Origin: Streptomyces sp. NRRL F-6131
GTDB lineage: Bacteria; Actinomycetota; Actinomycetes; Streptomycetales; Streptomycetaceae
Direction: 5' to 3'
NCBI GenBank assembly: GCA_000719695.1
Contig: JOHN01000013.1
Coordinates: forward strand, 230,180 to 294,179
Length of the DNA: 64,000 nt
The notes below the pieces were generated by a model that was not told the origin of the DNA, did no database searches, and saw only the letters and a program-made list of their open reading frames with translations. A program made the translations under genes and the position numbers. Below are positions 27,901-35,725 of the stretch, piece after piece (the first letter of the stretch is position 1; each line of letters starts with the position of its first letter).

Positions 27901-29104
27901 CCCCGCTGTACCGCGCCGCGGAGCCCTCCCGGGTGATCCGCGCCTCCAGCGAGGCCGTCACCCCTTCGGCGATCGTCACCTCCCCCCGGCAGTCGAAGTC
28001 GACGGTGCCGGTGCCCGTGGTGTGCGACAGCCACAGCTCGGTGAGCGCCATCGTCCTGACCGGCTCCGGCAGGTCGGGCAGTCGCAGGGCCTCGACGACG
28101 TCCTCCATCCGGAGCGTCGTACCCGCCTCCAGGCCGCCGCCGAAGGTCCAGCCGCCCTTGTCGCCGGCGGCCTTGGCGGCCGAGACCGCGACGGTCAGGG
28201 AGGAGCCGATCGTCACCGTGCCCGCGATGCGGGCCGTGAGTCCCTGAAGAGTGTCCTGATACACGTACAGACTCAGGGAGGTGAGGGTGAAGGGCCCGAG
28301 CGACCAGTCACCCGTGACCTTCACCCGTAGGAGGTACCAGTCTCCGAGACGGGCTCCGAACGACAGCTCGCCGACGGTGGCCGACTCCGGCACCTCGCCC
28401 GCCGGGATGCCGAACGACTCCAGCAGCGACCGGACGCCCACCGGTCCGCCGTCCCGCAGCCTGCCGGTGACGCCCAGATCAGGAAGCCGTAGCGCGATCT
28501 CCAGGGGGAGCCCCTTGACGTCCAGCCCGACGACGACCGCGACGGACGTCACCCGGTAGTCGGCCGGCTCGCCCTGCCCCTCCTTGACCAGGCGGTAGTC
28601 GAAGCCCGCGACGTCCCCGGGATCGAAGCCGACCGCGCTCAGCCCCTCCCGGGCGGCCCGCCACGGGCCGTCACCCGCGAACCGGACGCCCAGCTCGTCC
28701 AGCGAACGACCGAACGCGCCCCGTTGACGCGGCCGGACGGCGGCGGCCAGCCACCCGACGTCGTCCACGGTCAGCGTCGACTCCACCTCGACGTCGTGGA
28801 ACGTGCCACCGAGCGTCAGGGTGACCGAACCCTCGCCGGTCACGGTCAGGGTCACCGCCCGCACCGCCGTGGCCACGAGCGCCCCGGCCGGCCAGGCGGC
28901 GGACTCCCGGGCGAGGACGAGCGTCAGCGTCGTCCGCTCCGCGTCCAGTTCCGGCCGGCCGCTGCCGGCCGCGCCGCGGCACACGCCGTCCGGGAAGGCC
29001 GCCAGCAGGGTGCGCAGTTGTTCGGGAAGCGCGGTGTCCGCGGCACTCAGCGTCGGCGGATCGCCCAGGCCTGCCAGGTGCGCCCTCAGGGCTTCAAGAT
29101 CCAC
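24989..29104 (-). CDS. Giant DUF6603-type protein (1371 aa)
   Basis: It starts at GTG 29104 with AGGAGGGGGAG upstream. No signal peptide. Residues ~550-1070 match the DUF6603 pattern as I know it: LPLVGGFLSEAGGTLAVQNL, TLGGYHPSFERP followed by YPEVPRLGIDWAVSG, an AMAGGRLSIDFHAGGFRAWF segment, LLSWRPFFFTARISVSIGAS, and VGAELELWGPPTGG. The N-terminal 500 residues are rich in alternating hydrophobic beta strands (GDWSLGPFTLTSLSLYVY). The architecture resembles a long amphipathic beta groove or shell, possibly lipid- or membrane-associated, but this is inference. It is the first large gene of the five-gene unit. Confidence 0.8.
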   Translation of the reverse strand: MDLEALRAHLAGLGDPPTLSAADTALPEQLRTLLAAFPDGVCRGAAGSGRPELDAERTTLTLVLARESAAWPAGALVATAVRAVTLTVTGEGSVTLTLGGTFHDVEVESTLTVDDVGWLAAAVRPRQRGAFGRSLDELGVRFAGDGPWRAAREGLSAVGFDPGDVAGFDYRLVKEGQGEPADYRVTSVAVVVGLDVKGLPLEIALRLPDLGVTGRLRDGGPVGVRSLLESFGIPAGEVPESATVGELSFGARLGDWYLLRVKVTGDWSLGPFTLTSLSLYVYQDTLQGLTARIAGTVTIGSSLTVAVSAAKAAGDKGGWTFGGGLEAGTTLRMEDVVEALRLPDLPEPVRTMALTELWLSHTTGTGTVDFDCRGEVTIAEGVTASLEARITREGSAARYSGALDVDGFTFDVVLDQEKSGTGVLAATYRGPAEGTEIVLRDWVAHFSAALAEDVPDSLRIGLKDAKFVRVEPAGDPARFCVGVDLSAGFDLAELPLVGGFLSEAGGTLAVQNLQVLYSSGVFDAQSVSVVNGLLARAEVVPLPAAGLKAGVAALAELRIGQETTPVALGVPSTKTDRTGGTGRSTAREPSGTGSSGTSDQPASSGTPGTPATAGDPSPTAVWVPVQKQLGVLRIDRVGVIHQNNALLFGLDAGAQLGPLTLSLDGLAVGSALDRFAPTFQLDGVGVGYVAPPVEIAGALLRIPPGRLAKGVLFQFDGTATIAVPDFSLAAVGSYAQLADGWPSLFLFGQLEAPLGGPPPLLVTGLMAGFGFNRELTLPTAREVTGFPLLTLNKQGPDAARRPSEVLEVLEGREPAVPGGPLRTWIAPKEGSYWLALGIEFTIAEVVNSKVLLAAEFGHQEPALALLGTATVQLPMPAESATRTYVYAELGLEAEVLPLAGSFELAAQLAPVSYVLTPECHLTGGFAAALWFGPHPNAGQFVITLGGYHPSFERPASYPEVPRLGIDWAVSGNLTITAQAYLAVTPSCAMAGGRLSIDFHAGGFRAWFTAQADLLLSWRPFFFTARISVSIGASYTVGIGILQKTISASVGAELELWGPPTGGSVTAHFAGFSKTIGFGPGRSGTGTEALGWSEFADLLPEPADVVAVGPVNGIDGAVEDTAPQDRGNSGRTWYARARDLRFFTQSAVPASHLRLGGDPLSTPRAEDGPGVDVRPMNLSGLVGEHRLRLYYEDEPAPMDGWTTTPRTHHLPASLWGAPPAPFSHTPGAPGAEVLPDRPVGYDVRAPRPELADSRGVFPLGEYSADEIPPGLAPLPSSPVADRDYVSVPDDTCVRRIAETDRGTARTGRDQVRAALVDAGLLDAGPLDAGPLDGPSEAPNDPTDPTDPTALTALAAGAGHFFRQAPMVQNPTQ

Positions 29105-29146
29105 TGAACTCCCCCTCCTGGGACCGCGGGTGCGTCCGGGCGGCGT

Positions 29147-29875
29147 CTACGAGGACGACGGCTGCGGGTCGGTGCCCGGTCTGATCCTGAGCCCGGGTTT
29201 CGATTTCTTCGCCTTCAGTCGCTTCAGCTCCGCGGGGTCGTCCTCCCATGTCCAGTGCGAGGCTTCGAAATCCATGTACCGGGCGCGCCCGGCGATCTCG
29301 GCCAGCTTTCCGAAGGCTTCTCCGGCCAGGTCGGGCCGGCCGCTTCCCGCCTTCCGGTGTTCGTCGATCTTCTGGTTGACGAGGGAGAGGTTCTCGTAGA
29401 GGGAGGTGACCTCGCCGGTCGACCGGAAGATCGGTCCGGCGTCCTTCTCGAAGCTCTCGTCGGGGTCGTCGACCCGCTCCCTGGGGCCGATGAAGAGGTT
29501 CCCGGGAAGCCACGCGTAGACCTGGCAGAAACTGTCCCAGCCGTCGTGCCGGTTGCCGCCGGGATCGTGCACCACCCGGCCGTCCGCGACCTCCGCGCAG
29601 AGCCTGCGGACCTGCTCGATGTCTGCGGACTTCAGCTGCTCTGACATGTCTGCGTACTGGCGCACCTGTTCTTCGAGCACCCGGAGAAGCCCGTGCGCGG
29701 GTCCCGTGTCCCCGATGTTGGCGTTCCAGAGCTCCCTCAACTGGTTGTAGGGCACGACGTGATGGCGCGCCAGGTCGAACGGCGCCCGGTCGGGAATGCT
29801 GCCCTTGCGGAGGCTTCCGTAGGGATGCCCCGGTCTCTTGTCCGGCATCTGCAGGTTGTGACGGACCGGCGTCAA
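29147..29875 (-). CDS. Small protein with HHVVP motif, first gene of the giant-protein locus
   Basis: About 242 residues from TTG 29875, chosen because GGGGAGGGG lies just upstream; ATGs at 29908 and 29848 are alternatives. The segment DLARHHVVPYNQLRELWN contains an HHVVP motif that resembles the HHxxP of HNH/LHH-type nucleases and polymorphic toxins, but the rest of such a domain is not evident. The C-terminal half is charged and helical (LYENLSLVNQKIDEHRKAG, ELKRLKAKKSKPGLR). It lies 42 bases upstream of the DUF6603 gene. It could be an effector or a regulatory factor; function unknown. Confidence 0.65.
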   Translation of the reverse strand: MTPVRHNLQMPDKRPGHPYGSLRKGSIPDRAPFDLARHHVVPYNQLRELWNANIGDTGPAHGLLRVLEEQVRQYADMSEQLKSADIEQVRRLCAEVADGRVVHDPGGNRHDGWDSFCQVYAWLPGNLFIGPRERVDDPDESFEKDAGPIFRSTGEVTSLYENLSLVNQKIDEHRKAGSGRPDLAGEAFGKLAEIAGRARYMDFEASHWTWEDDPAELKRLKAKKSKPGLRIRPGTDPQPSSS

Positions 29876-30078
29876 GTGATACCCCTCCCCGGCCGGACGC
29901 CTCCGCATCGGGCGAGCCCCGCCGCCCCCGTGCGGGCGCACCCGTGAAGCCTCGGCGCTCGTGGCCGTCCTCACAGGCTCACGGTCGCGCGGTGCCCCGC
30001 GCAAGCACGCCCCGCGGGCCCGGAGTCGTTTTCGGACACCCGGGAGCGGACCGCACGAGCACCGCGAACTGCCTTCTG

Positions 30079-30846
30079 TTACACGGCTGTTGGCCCCTCA
30101 TTGCCGGTCTCCTCGGGTGTCGGGCGGCCGGCCAGGCGGTGGAGCAGGTCGACGGTCTCCGCTTCGTGCGACGCGAAGGCTCCGTGGTCGCTGGGCCAGA
30201 CGAGGGTGTGGGTGGCGCGGGTGGCGAAGTGGCGCTGGAGGTCCGGGTGCATGGTGCGGTCCTCGGTGCAGATGACGTAGGTGCTGGGGCGCAGGTGCCA
30301 AGCGGCGCCGGTCGTCGGGTGGTGGCCGGGGGCCATGAGCTGGGGGACGAGGGCGGCGGTGTGGCGGGCGCGTTCGGCCTCGCCGAGCTGGGCGTGGAAG
30401 AGCCGGCCCGCGGCCTCCGGGTCGATCGTGGTGGTTCCGGCGGGGTCGCCGATCATGCTGGTCGCCAGGTCGGTGGGCGGGGCACCGGCGAGCAGGCCGA
30501 GGGCGGTCTCGCCGTGGTCGGGCATCATCGCGGCGAGGTAGACGAGGTGGTCGATCCGGTGCGGCGGAAGGCCGGTGACGACGGCGCCGCCGTAGGAGTG
30601 GCCGCACGCCACGGCCGTTGCGTCCCCGGGCAGTTGGTCCAGGGCGGCCTCGGCCGCGGCGATGTCGGCCGCGAGCGAGCCGCGGTGCAGTTCGGCGACG
30701 GCCACGGCGACACCGCGGGCGCGCAGCTCGGCCGCGACGCCGTCCCAGGCGTGGCCGGTGTGCCAGGCGCCGTGCACCAGCAGCACGCCCCGGGAGGCAC
30801 GGGCAGAGGTCGCGGTGGAGGAGGGGCGGGGCGGAGTCAGGGTCAC
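30079..30846 (-). CDS. Alpha/beta hydrolase
   Basis: 255 residues starting at GTG 30846 with GGGAG upstream. Alpha/beta-hydrolase fold: oxyanion region VLLVHGAWHTGHAWDG, nucleophile elbow ACGHSYGGAVV with the catalytic Ser, acid region near YVICTEDRTM, and the catalytic His in SDHGAFASHEAE. It resembles small esterase/AHL-hydrolase-like proteins. No signal peptide is present. Its promoter region follows the tandem repeats at 30962-31030. Substrate unknown. Confidence 0.88.
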   Translation of the reverse strand: MTLTPPRPSSTATSARASRGVLLVHGAWHTGHAWDGVAAELRARGVAVAVAELHRGSLAADIAAAEAALDQLPGDATAVACGHSYGGAVVTGLPPHRIDHLVYLAAMMPDHGETALGLLAGAPPTDLATSMIGDPAGTTTIDPEAAGRLFHAQLGEAERARHTAALVPQLMAPGHHPTTGAAWHLRPSTYVICTEDRTMHPDLQRHFATRATHTLVWPSDHGAFASHEAETVDLLHRLAGRPTPEETGNEGPTAV

Positions 30847-30961
30847 GAGGGGTCTCCCGGCGTTCGGTCACTGGCGGAACGGGGAGCGGCGCACGGACGG
30901 TGGCACCGTCGGTGGCCGCTCGACCATAAGAGCCGCCGGCCGGGAGAAAGGATTCTGAACG

Positions 30962-31030
30962 GAAGGACGGGAAGGACGGGAAGGACGGGAAGGACGGGAA
31001 GGACGGGAAGGACGGGAAGGGACGGAAAGG
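30962..31030. repeat. 9-bp tandem repeat array
   Basis: Six perfect copies of GAAGGACGG (30962-31015) followed by degenerate copies, in the gap between the alpha/beta hydrolase and the LamG protein gene. The strand is purine-only except for one C per unit, so triplex or slippage behaviour is plausible. The rest of 30847-31098 shows nothing recognisable. Confidence 0.9.
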
Positions 31031-31098
31031 GACGGAACGCGGAGCGGCCCGCTCGCCCCGGTGCGGGGCGGGCGGGCCGCGCTGGTCGGGGCGGGGGG

Positions 31099-34000
31099 TC
31101 AGCTCAGCTGGGTCGGGACCGGGCGCTTGCCGTCCAGGGAGGCGACGCCGATCGGGGTGAGCGCTTCGGGGAAGAGCTGCGCCTCGGCGATCTGGCCGGC
31201 CGCGTACTCGCCGTAGACGCCCTTGTAGAGGCGGCGGCCGAGCTGCAGCGGGCCGGTCGCGTTCCAGACGGTGCCCGTGTACTCGGCGGTGGCCGCGGCT
31301 TCGCCGTTGACGTACAGGCGCAGGTCCGCGGAGTCCGCGTCGTAGACGCCCACCAGGTGGTACCAGGTGTTGGTCTTCGGCGCGAGCGCACCGGTGGTGG
31401 GGCCGTAGGCGCTGCTGAACGCGCCTGCGGTGTCGTCCGCGTGGCCGTGGCCGAAGGCGAACGCGTGCGCTCCGCTGGAGTAGTACAGCTGGAGGGCGTT
31501 GGCGTTGGTGCCGGACTGCGAGACGAAGGTGGAGTTGTCGGTGAGGCTGGTGAGCTTCACCCAGGCCGACACCGTGTAGCTGCGGCCGGTGTCCACCGCC
31601 GGACCGGCGGCCGCGGCGTACGCGGTGGACCCGTTGAGGGTCAGGACCCCGCCGCGCGCCGGGTCGGTGCCGAGGACCGCACCGCCGTTGAGGGTGAGCC
31701 CACCGGTCGGGCGGACGCTGTCCGCGGTGCTGTCGAGCTTCCACCAGGCGGACGGCTGACGGACGTTGCCGATGCCGACCGGGGCCCCGAAGCCGGCCAG
31801 GCCGCCGACCGGCGCCGCACCCGGGTACTCGGTCAGCCGGCCGGAGCGGGAGCCGGCGTAGAGCGCGGGGAACCCGGTGCCCCGGACGTCGCCCGGGGAG
31901 GCGACGGTCGGGTGGTCCCGGTCGCCGACGCCGAGCGGCAGCACCTTCTGCGCGGCGGGCAGCACGTTGCCGGTGGTGGCGGCCCACTTCTGGTCGGCGA
32001 TGTTCATGCAGTCCCAGATGACCGTCTGGGTGCGCGGGTTGCGGTTGCTCGCCGGGTCGGCCAGGCAGCGGCCGGACTGGGTGTTCTTCAGGGTGCCCGG
32101 GTACGGTCCCGGGGCCCACTGCTGGGCGCCGGAGTTGTTGCACTGGTAGAGCTGGACCGGCGTGCCGTTGCCGGTGTCGCCGCCCTTCACGTCCAGGCAC
32201 TTGCCGAGCGCGTGGACGCTGCCGTCGGCGCCGAGCGTGAACTGCTGCGCGTCGGTGCCGTTGCAGGTGTACATCCAGGCGGCGGTGCCGTTGACGGTCT
32301 TGCCGCCGGCGATGTCCAGGCAGAGGTTCTTGTTGGCGGTGTCGAGCACGCCGGAGACCAGCGGTGCGTGGGTCGGCGCGGTGATCTTCGTGGTCGGCAC
32401 GCCGGCGTCGAAGGTCAGCGGGAAGCTGCTGACCGCGCCGGTGGCGTCGTCCCGGGCCCACAGGGTCGGCACGCCGCCCACCAGGCCGGGGGCGAGCAGG
32501 GTGGTGCCGGACCAGTCACCGGTGCCGATCCGCACGCCGGCCCCGAGGTTGCAGCCCGCCTGGAACGTCCCGGGGAAGTACCAGAGTTCGCCCTTGTCGA
32601 CGGTGATCAGGTCGGGGGCGTCGGCGAACTGGGCGAGCTTGCCGGGGGCGACGAGCTGGGTGACGTTGTTCCAGGTGCCGTCCGATCCCCTGGCCGGGCA
32701 GGAGGCGGAGTTGCGGATCGGCACCACGTTCTGGGTGAGCGTGAACCGGCCCGTCGTGCCGCCGGGCGTCACCGCGTCGTTCTGGTAGAGGTACAGCTCG
32801 TGGGTCGACTTGGAGTAGGCGAACAGGTCGTCCACGTTGGTGCCGGTGGCGGTGCCCCGGTGGGCGACGAGGTAGTTGTTCCACCCCGTGCCGTCCGGGC
32901 TCCGCTCCTTGGTGGAGGCGCTGACGGGCGGGCCGGCCGGGTCGGCGTTGCCGCGCACCAGGACGAGGTCGCCGTCGGTGGTCGGGGCGACCAGGTCGGG
33001 CACCGCGTCCCCGTCGAGGTCGCCGGCGGTCACCTTGGCGGCCGGGTTCCAGGGGGCGAAGAAGCTGTACTGGCCGACGGTGCCCTGGGTGTTGCCGGCG
33101 TTGTCCACGGCCCGGACGAACAGCGTGTGCGCGCCCCACTGGGCGGCGCTCAGCACGATCGGGACCTCGGCGCCGGCGCTGCCGCCGGTGGTGGCCACGG
33201 CGTTGACCGAGGCGGCGCCGTTGGCCGGGATGTTGGTGTCCAGCGCGTACTCGAAGCGGTCGACGCCGCTGCTCACGCAGCTGCCCCGGGTGCAGCCGGT
33301 GGGCGTCGGGTCGTTGGCCGTCACCGCGATCTTCACGCCGGTGTCACCGGCGTGACCGGTGGGCGCCTTGTCGCCGCCGAGCGGGGGGAAGACCGTCGAG
33401 TCGGTGAAGGAGGGGATGCTGGGCGCGCTCAGGTCGACCTTGAAGTAGCAGTTGGCGGACCAGGGGCTCGCCAGGGTGCCGTCCTCGGCCTTGACGTGCC
33501 AGCCGTACTGGTGGCCGTCGGCGACCTTGAAGCCGATGTTGACCCGGGTGGTGCCGCCGTCGCTGACCCAGCCGCTGACCGGGGCGCCCCTGTCGGTGGA
33601 GCCGCCGTCGGCGGCGGCCGTCTTGGTGTCCCAGATCTCGTACCGGGAGCGGAGGTTGACGCCGCTCATCTCGGTGTTGAGGTGCGCGTTGAGGGTGATG
33701 TCGGAGGCGTCCCCGGCCAGGCCGGACTGTCCGATCCAGCCGTCGGCCGCGCCGGCGCAGCCGTTGCTCGCCGGGGCACGGGTGGCCGGGGTGGTGCCCA
33801 GGCCGTCCGGGACCTCGGGGGCGATGTCGAACACCGTGGTCAGGTACGGGTTGTTGGCGAAGCGGACGAAGTCGTTGTTGCTGCTCGACTTGGACTCGTT
33901 GCCCCAGAGGCCGAAGGTCCAGCTGTCCTTGACGCCGGAGAGCTTCCTGATCTGCCCGGTGACGTCGAAGCTGAGGGCGTGGTTGCCGCACTTCTGGCTG

Positions 34001-35433
34001 ATGTTGGAGCTCTTGACCTTCTGGGTGCCGCCGATGTACCCGTCACCGGTGACGGACGGCTGGTGGCTCCAGGTGGTGGACCCGCTGATCCCGGTGACCG
34101 TGGCGAGCCGGATGTCGCTCTCGTTGTCGCAGTCGAACGACGCCCCGTAGGTCGAGGTCAGGTGGACGACCGACTTGGAGATCACCATCTTCTTGTCGAG
34201 GTTGGCGATGTTCAGCTCGAAGTAGGCGCGGTTGAGGCCGAGGCAGTCCTGCCAGCGCTGGTAGCCGACGCCCTCGCCGTTGTCCTGGGCGTCGTCGTAG
34301 GGGCTCTGGCTCGCGCAGCCCTCCTTGACGGTGACGAAGTGGCTCTTCTTGCTGGTGATGGGGCTGGTGTACGGGTCGATGTACAGCGGCCAGACGGTGT
34401 CGGCGCCGCTCAGCAGACCGGCGTCCGGCACCAGGGTCAGGGTGTCGGCCTCGTGGGTCACGGCGATCCGCTTGACCTGAGCGGAGCTGCCCGGCTGCTC
34501 GGGGGTGGAGGCCGTGGCGGGGGCGGCGTCCGCGGGGACGGTGTCCGCGGGGGCGTCGGCCCGCGGTGCGGGCAGGGACTTGGCGGCCGGCTTCGCGGTG
34601 GCCGGTGACCCGGTGGCCGGTGCGGAGGGCGCCGGGGCGGACGACCCGCCGGGGGTGGTCGCCGAGTCCCACATCAGCGGGGTCGGCGAGCGGAAGACCG
34701 CGCTCCCGTCGGCGGCGGTGACCGCCACCCGGCCGTCCTGGTCGGCCGCCAGCGACAGGCCTCCGCTGACGCGGGTGGTCAGCTTGAGCGCGGCGAGCGC
34801 CGGGTCGGCCGCGGCCCGGGCGTCGTGGACGACGAGCACCTCGTGGAAGCCGCCCTGGTCGGTGCTGGTGACCTTGAGGTCGACGCCCGGCAGGACGCCG
34901 TTGTACTGCGCGGTGCTGCCGGTCACCACCGGCGCGGGGAGCGGGAAGGGCAGGGTGTAGGAGAGCGTGCGCCCCTGCGGGTCGGTGAGGGTGGCCAGTG
35001 GTCCGCCGCCCCCGCCGGAGAGGGTGAGCCCGGAGGGGGTGGCCGCGGGGGAGAGGGTGCCGTCACCGTTCCTGGTGAGGGAGGCGTCGACGTCCGTCCA
35101 GCGGCCGTCCTTGCGGACCCGGGCGGGCTGCAGGTGGGTGGTGACGCTGAAGGTGCCGTCGGCGTTGGCGACGGTCTGCGCGGTCTCGGTGGTGAGACTG
35201 TCGACGGTGACCGGCCGACCGGTCCGCGCGGCCTCGGCCCTGGCGGCGGCCAGCGGCGGGTCCGCCGGGGCCGCCGAGTCCGCCGGGGCGGTGCCGGCGC
35301 CGGCACCGGCCGGATCGTCCGCGAGCGCGGGACCGGCGCTGCCGAGCAGCAGGCCGGTGACCGCGGCCGACAGCGCCAGCCGCCGTGTCAGTGTGCGCAC
35401 CGGATTTCTCCGGGCGCGGAGGTGCTCCCCCAT
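31099..35433 (-). CDS. Large secreted DNRLRE / ricin / LamG domain protein
   Basis: 1444 residues from ATG 35433 (AAAGGGCGATCC upstream). Residues 1-37 form a signal peptide (LALSAAVTGLLLGSAGPALA). Residues ~350-530 form a DNRLRE-like domain, with PLYIDPYTSPITSK and paired cysteines (EGCASQ, DCLGL). FG-GAP-like repeats (GDLDGDAVPDLVAP) follow at ~820-900. Residues ~1034-1150 are a ricin-B lectin (NKNLCLDIAGG, QQFTLG). Residues ~1230-1430 form a LamG/concanavalin-like domain (SAWWKLDSTADS, TYHLVGVYDADSADLRLYV-type). It is divergent from the RHS toxin, a pairing common in Streptomyces. Probably an exported carbohydrate-binding surface or accessory protein. Confidence 0.9.
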   Translation of the reverse strand: MGEHLRARRNPVRTLTRRLALSAAVTGLLLGSAGPALADDPAGAGAGTAPADSAAPADPPLAAARAEAARTGRPVTVDSLTTETAQTVANADGTFSVTTHLQPARVRKDGRWTDVDASLTRNGDGTLSPAATPSGLTLSGGGGGPLATLTDPQGRTLSYTLPFPLPAPVVTGSTAQYNGVLPGVDLKVTSTDQGGFHEVLVVHDARAAADPALAALKLTTRVSGGLSLAADQDGRVAVTAADGSAVFRSPTPLMWDSATTPGGSSAPAPSAPATGSPATAKPAAKSLPAPRADAPADTVPADAAPATASTPEQPGSSAQVKRIAVTHEADTLTLVPDAGLLSGADTVWPLYIDPYTSPITSKKSHFVTVKEGCASQSPYDDAQDNGEGVGYQRWQDCLGLNRAYFELNIANLDKKMVISKSVVHLTSTYGASFDCDNESDIRLATVTGISGSTTWSHQPSVTGDGYIGGTQKVKSSNISQKCGNHALSFDVTGQIRKLSGVKDSWTFGLWGNESKSSSNNDFVRFANNPYLTTVFDIAPEVPDGLGTTPATRAPASNGCAGAADGWIGQSGLAGDASDITLNAHLNTEMSGVNLRSRYEIWDTKTAAADGGSTDRGAPVSGWVSDGGTTRVNIGFKVADGHQYGWHVKAEDGTLASPWSANCYFKVDLSAPSIPSFTDSTVFPPLGGDKAPTGHAGDTGVKIAVTANDPTPTGCTRGSCVSSGVDRFEYALDTNIPANGAASVNAVATTGGSAGAEVPIVLSAAQWGAHTLFVRAVDNAGNTQGTVGQYSFFAPWNPAAKVTAGDLDGDAVPDLVAPTTDGDLVLVRGNADPAGPPVSASTKERSPDGTGWNNYLVAHRGTATGTNVDDLFAYSKSTHELYLYQNDAVTPGGTTGRFTLTQNVVPIRNSASCPARGSDGTWNNVTQLVAPGKLAQFADAPDLITVDKGELWYFPGTFQAGCNLGAGVRIGTGDWSGTTLLAPGLVGGVPTLWARDDATGAVSSFPLTFDAGVPTTKITAPTHAPLVSGVLDTANKNLCLDIAGGKTVNGTAAWMYTCNGTDAQQFTLGADGSVHALGKCLDVKGGDTGNGTPVQLYQCNNSGAQQWAPGPYPGTLKNTQSGRCLADPASNRNPRTQTVIWDCMNIADQKWAATTGNVLPAAQKVLPLGVGDRDHPTVASPGDVRGTGFPALYAGSRSGRLTEYPGAAPVGGLAGFGAPVGIGNVRQPSAWWKLDSTADSVRPTGGLTLNGGAVLGTDPARGGVLTLNGSTAYAAAAGPAVDTGRSYTVSAWVKLTSLTDNSTFVSQSGTNANALQLYYSSGAHAFAFGHGHADDTAGAFSSAYGPTTGALAPKTNTWYHLVGVYDADSADLRLYVNGEAAATAEYTGTVWNATGPLQLGRRLYKGVYGEYAAGQIAEAQLFPEALTPIGVASLDGKRPVPTQLS

Positions 35434-35620
35434 GGATCGCCCTTTCAGGGACCGGAGGCGGGCGATCCCGGGCTCCGCTGTGACTCTCCTCACACCGCGG
35501 TCGCCCCGTGGCCCCCCGCCACGTGTCGGAATTGCGGTCTTTGCTCGCCCTGGTGCCACTTGTGAAGGCTTCTTGGTGCCCGTGTGGCGAAAGAGGTCGG
35601 AGTGACCGCTGGGGAAGGGT

Positions 35621-35647
35621 ATTGCTCTGGCTTGACCATGGCAATAC
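35621..35647. promoter_or_regulatory. Inverted repeat and -35-like box upstream of the RHS gene
   Basis: GTATTGC and GCAATAC are perfect 7-base arms flanking a region that contains TTGACC, a possible -35 element for the RHS gene. It may be an operator for one or both divergent genes. Confidence 0.4.
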
Positions 35648-35672
35648 GGTTCCGAACGGCCGAATGAGCCGT

Positions 35673-35706
35673 CAGCTGGTGGTCCGTCAGGCACCGGCTG
35701 TTTTTT
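35673..35706 (+). terminator. Terminator-like hairpin with T-run in the RHS leader
   Basis: Arms CAGCTGGTG (35673-35681) and CACCGGCTG (35692-35700; one G-U pair) are followed immediately by TTTTTT. The structure ends only 7 bases before the RHS Shine-Dalgarno, so it would act within the leader as an attenuator. Confidence 0.6.
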
Positions 35707-35725
35707 GTTCTCTGGGGGATTGAAC

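Noticed and set aside
24989..29104. Calling the locus a contractile injection system or prophage
   Set aside because: No sheath, tube, baseplate wedge, portal, terminase or AAA+ gene is recognisable; only one protein is fibre-like.
30962..31030. Possible CRISPR array
   Set aside because: Units are 9 bp, directly adjacent and without unique spacers, and there are no cas genes.
29944..34608. 1554-codon plus-strand frame opposite the hydrolase and LamG genes
   Set aside because: Shadow frame spanning two genes and an intergenic repeat array, with no domain pattern.
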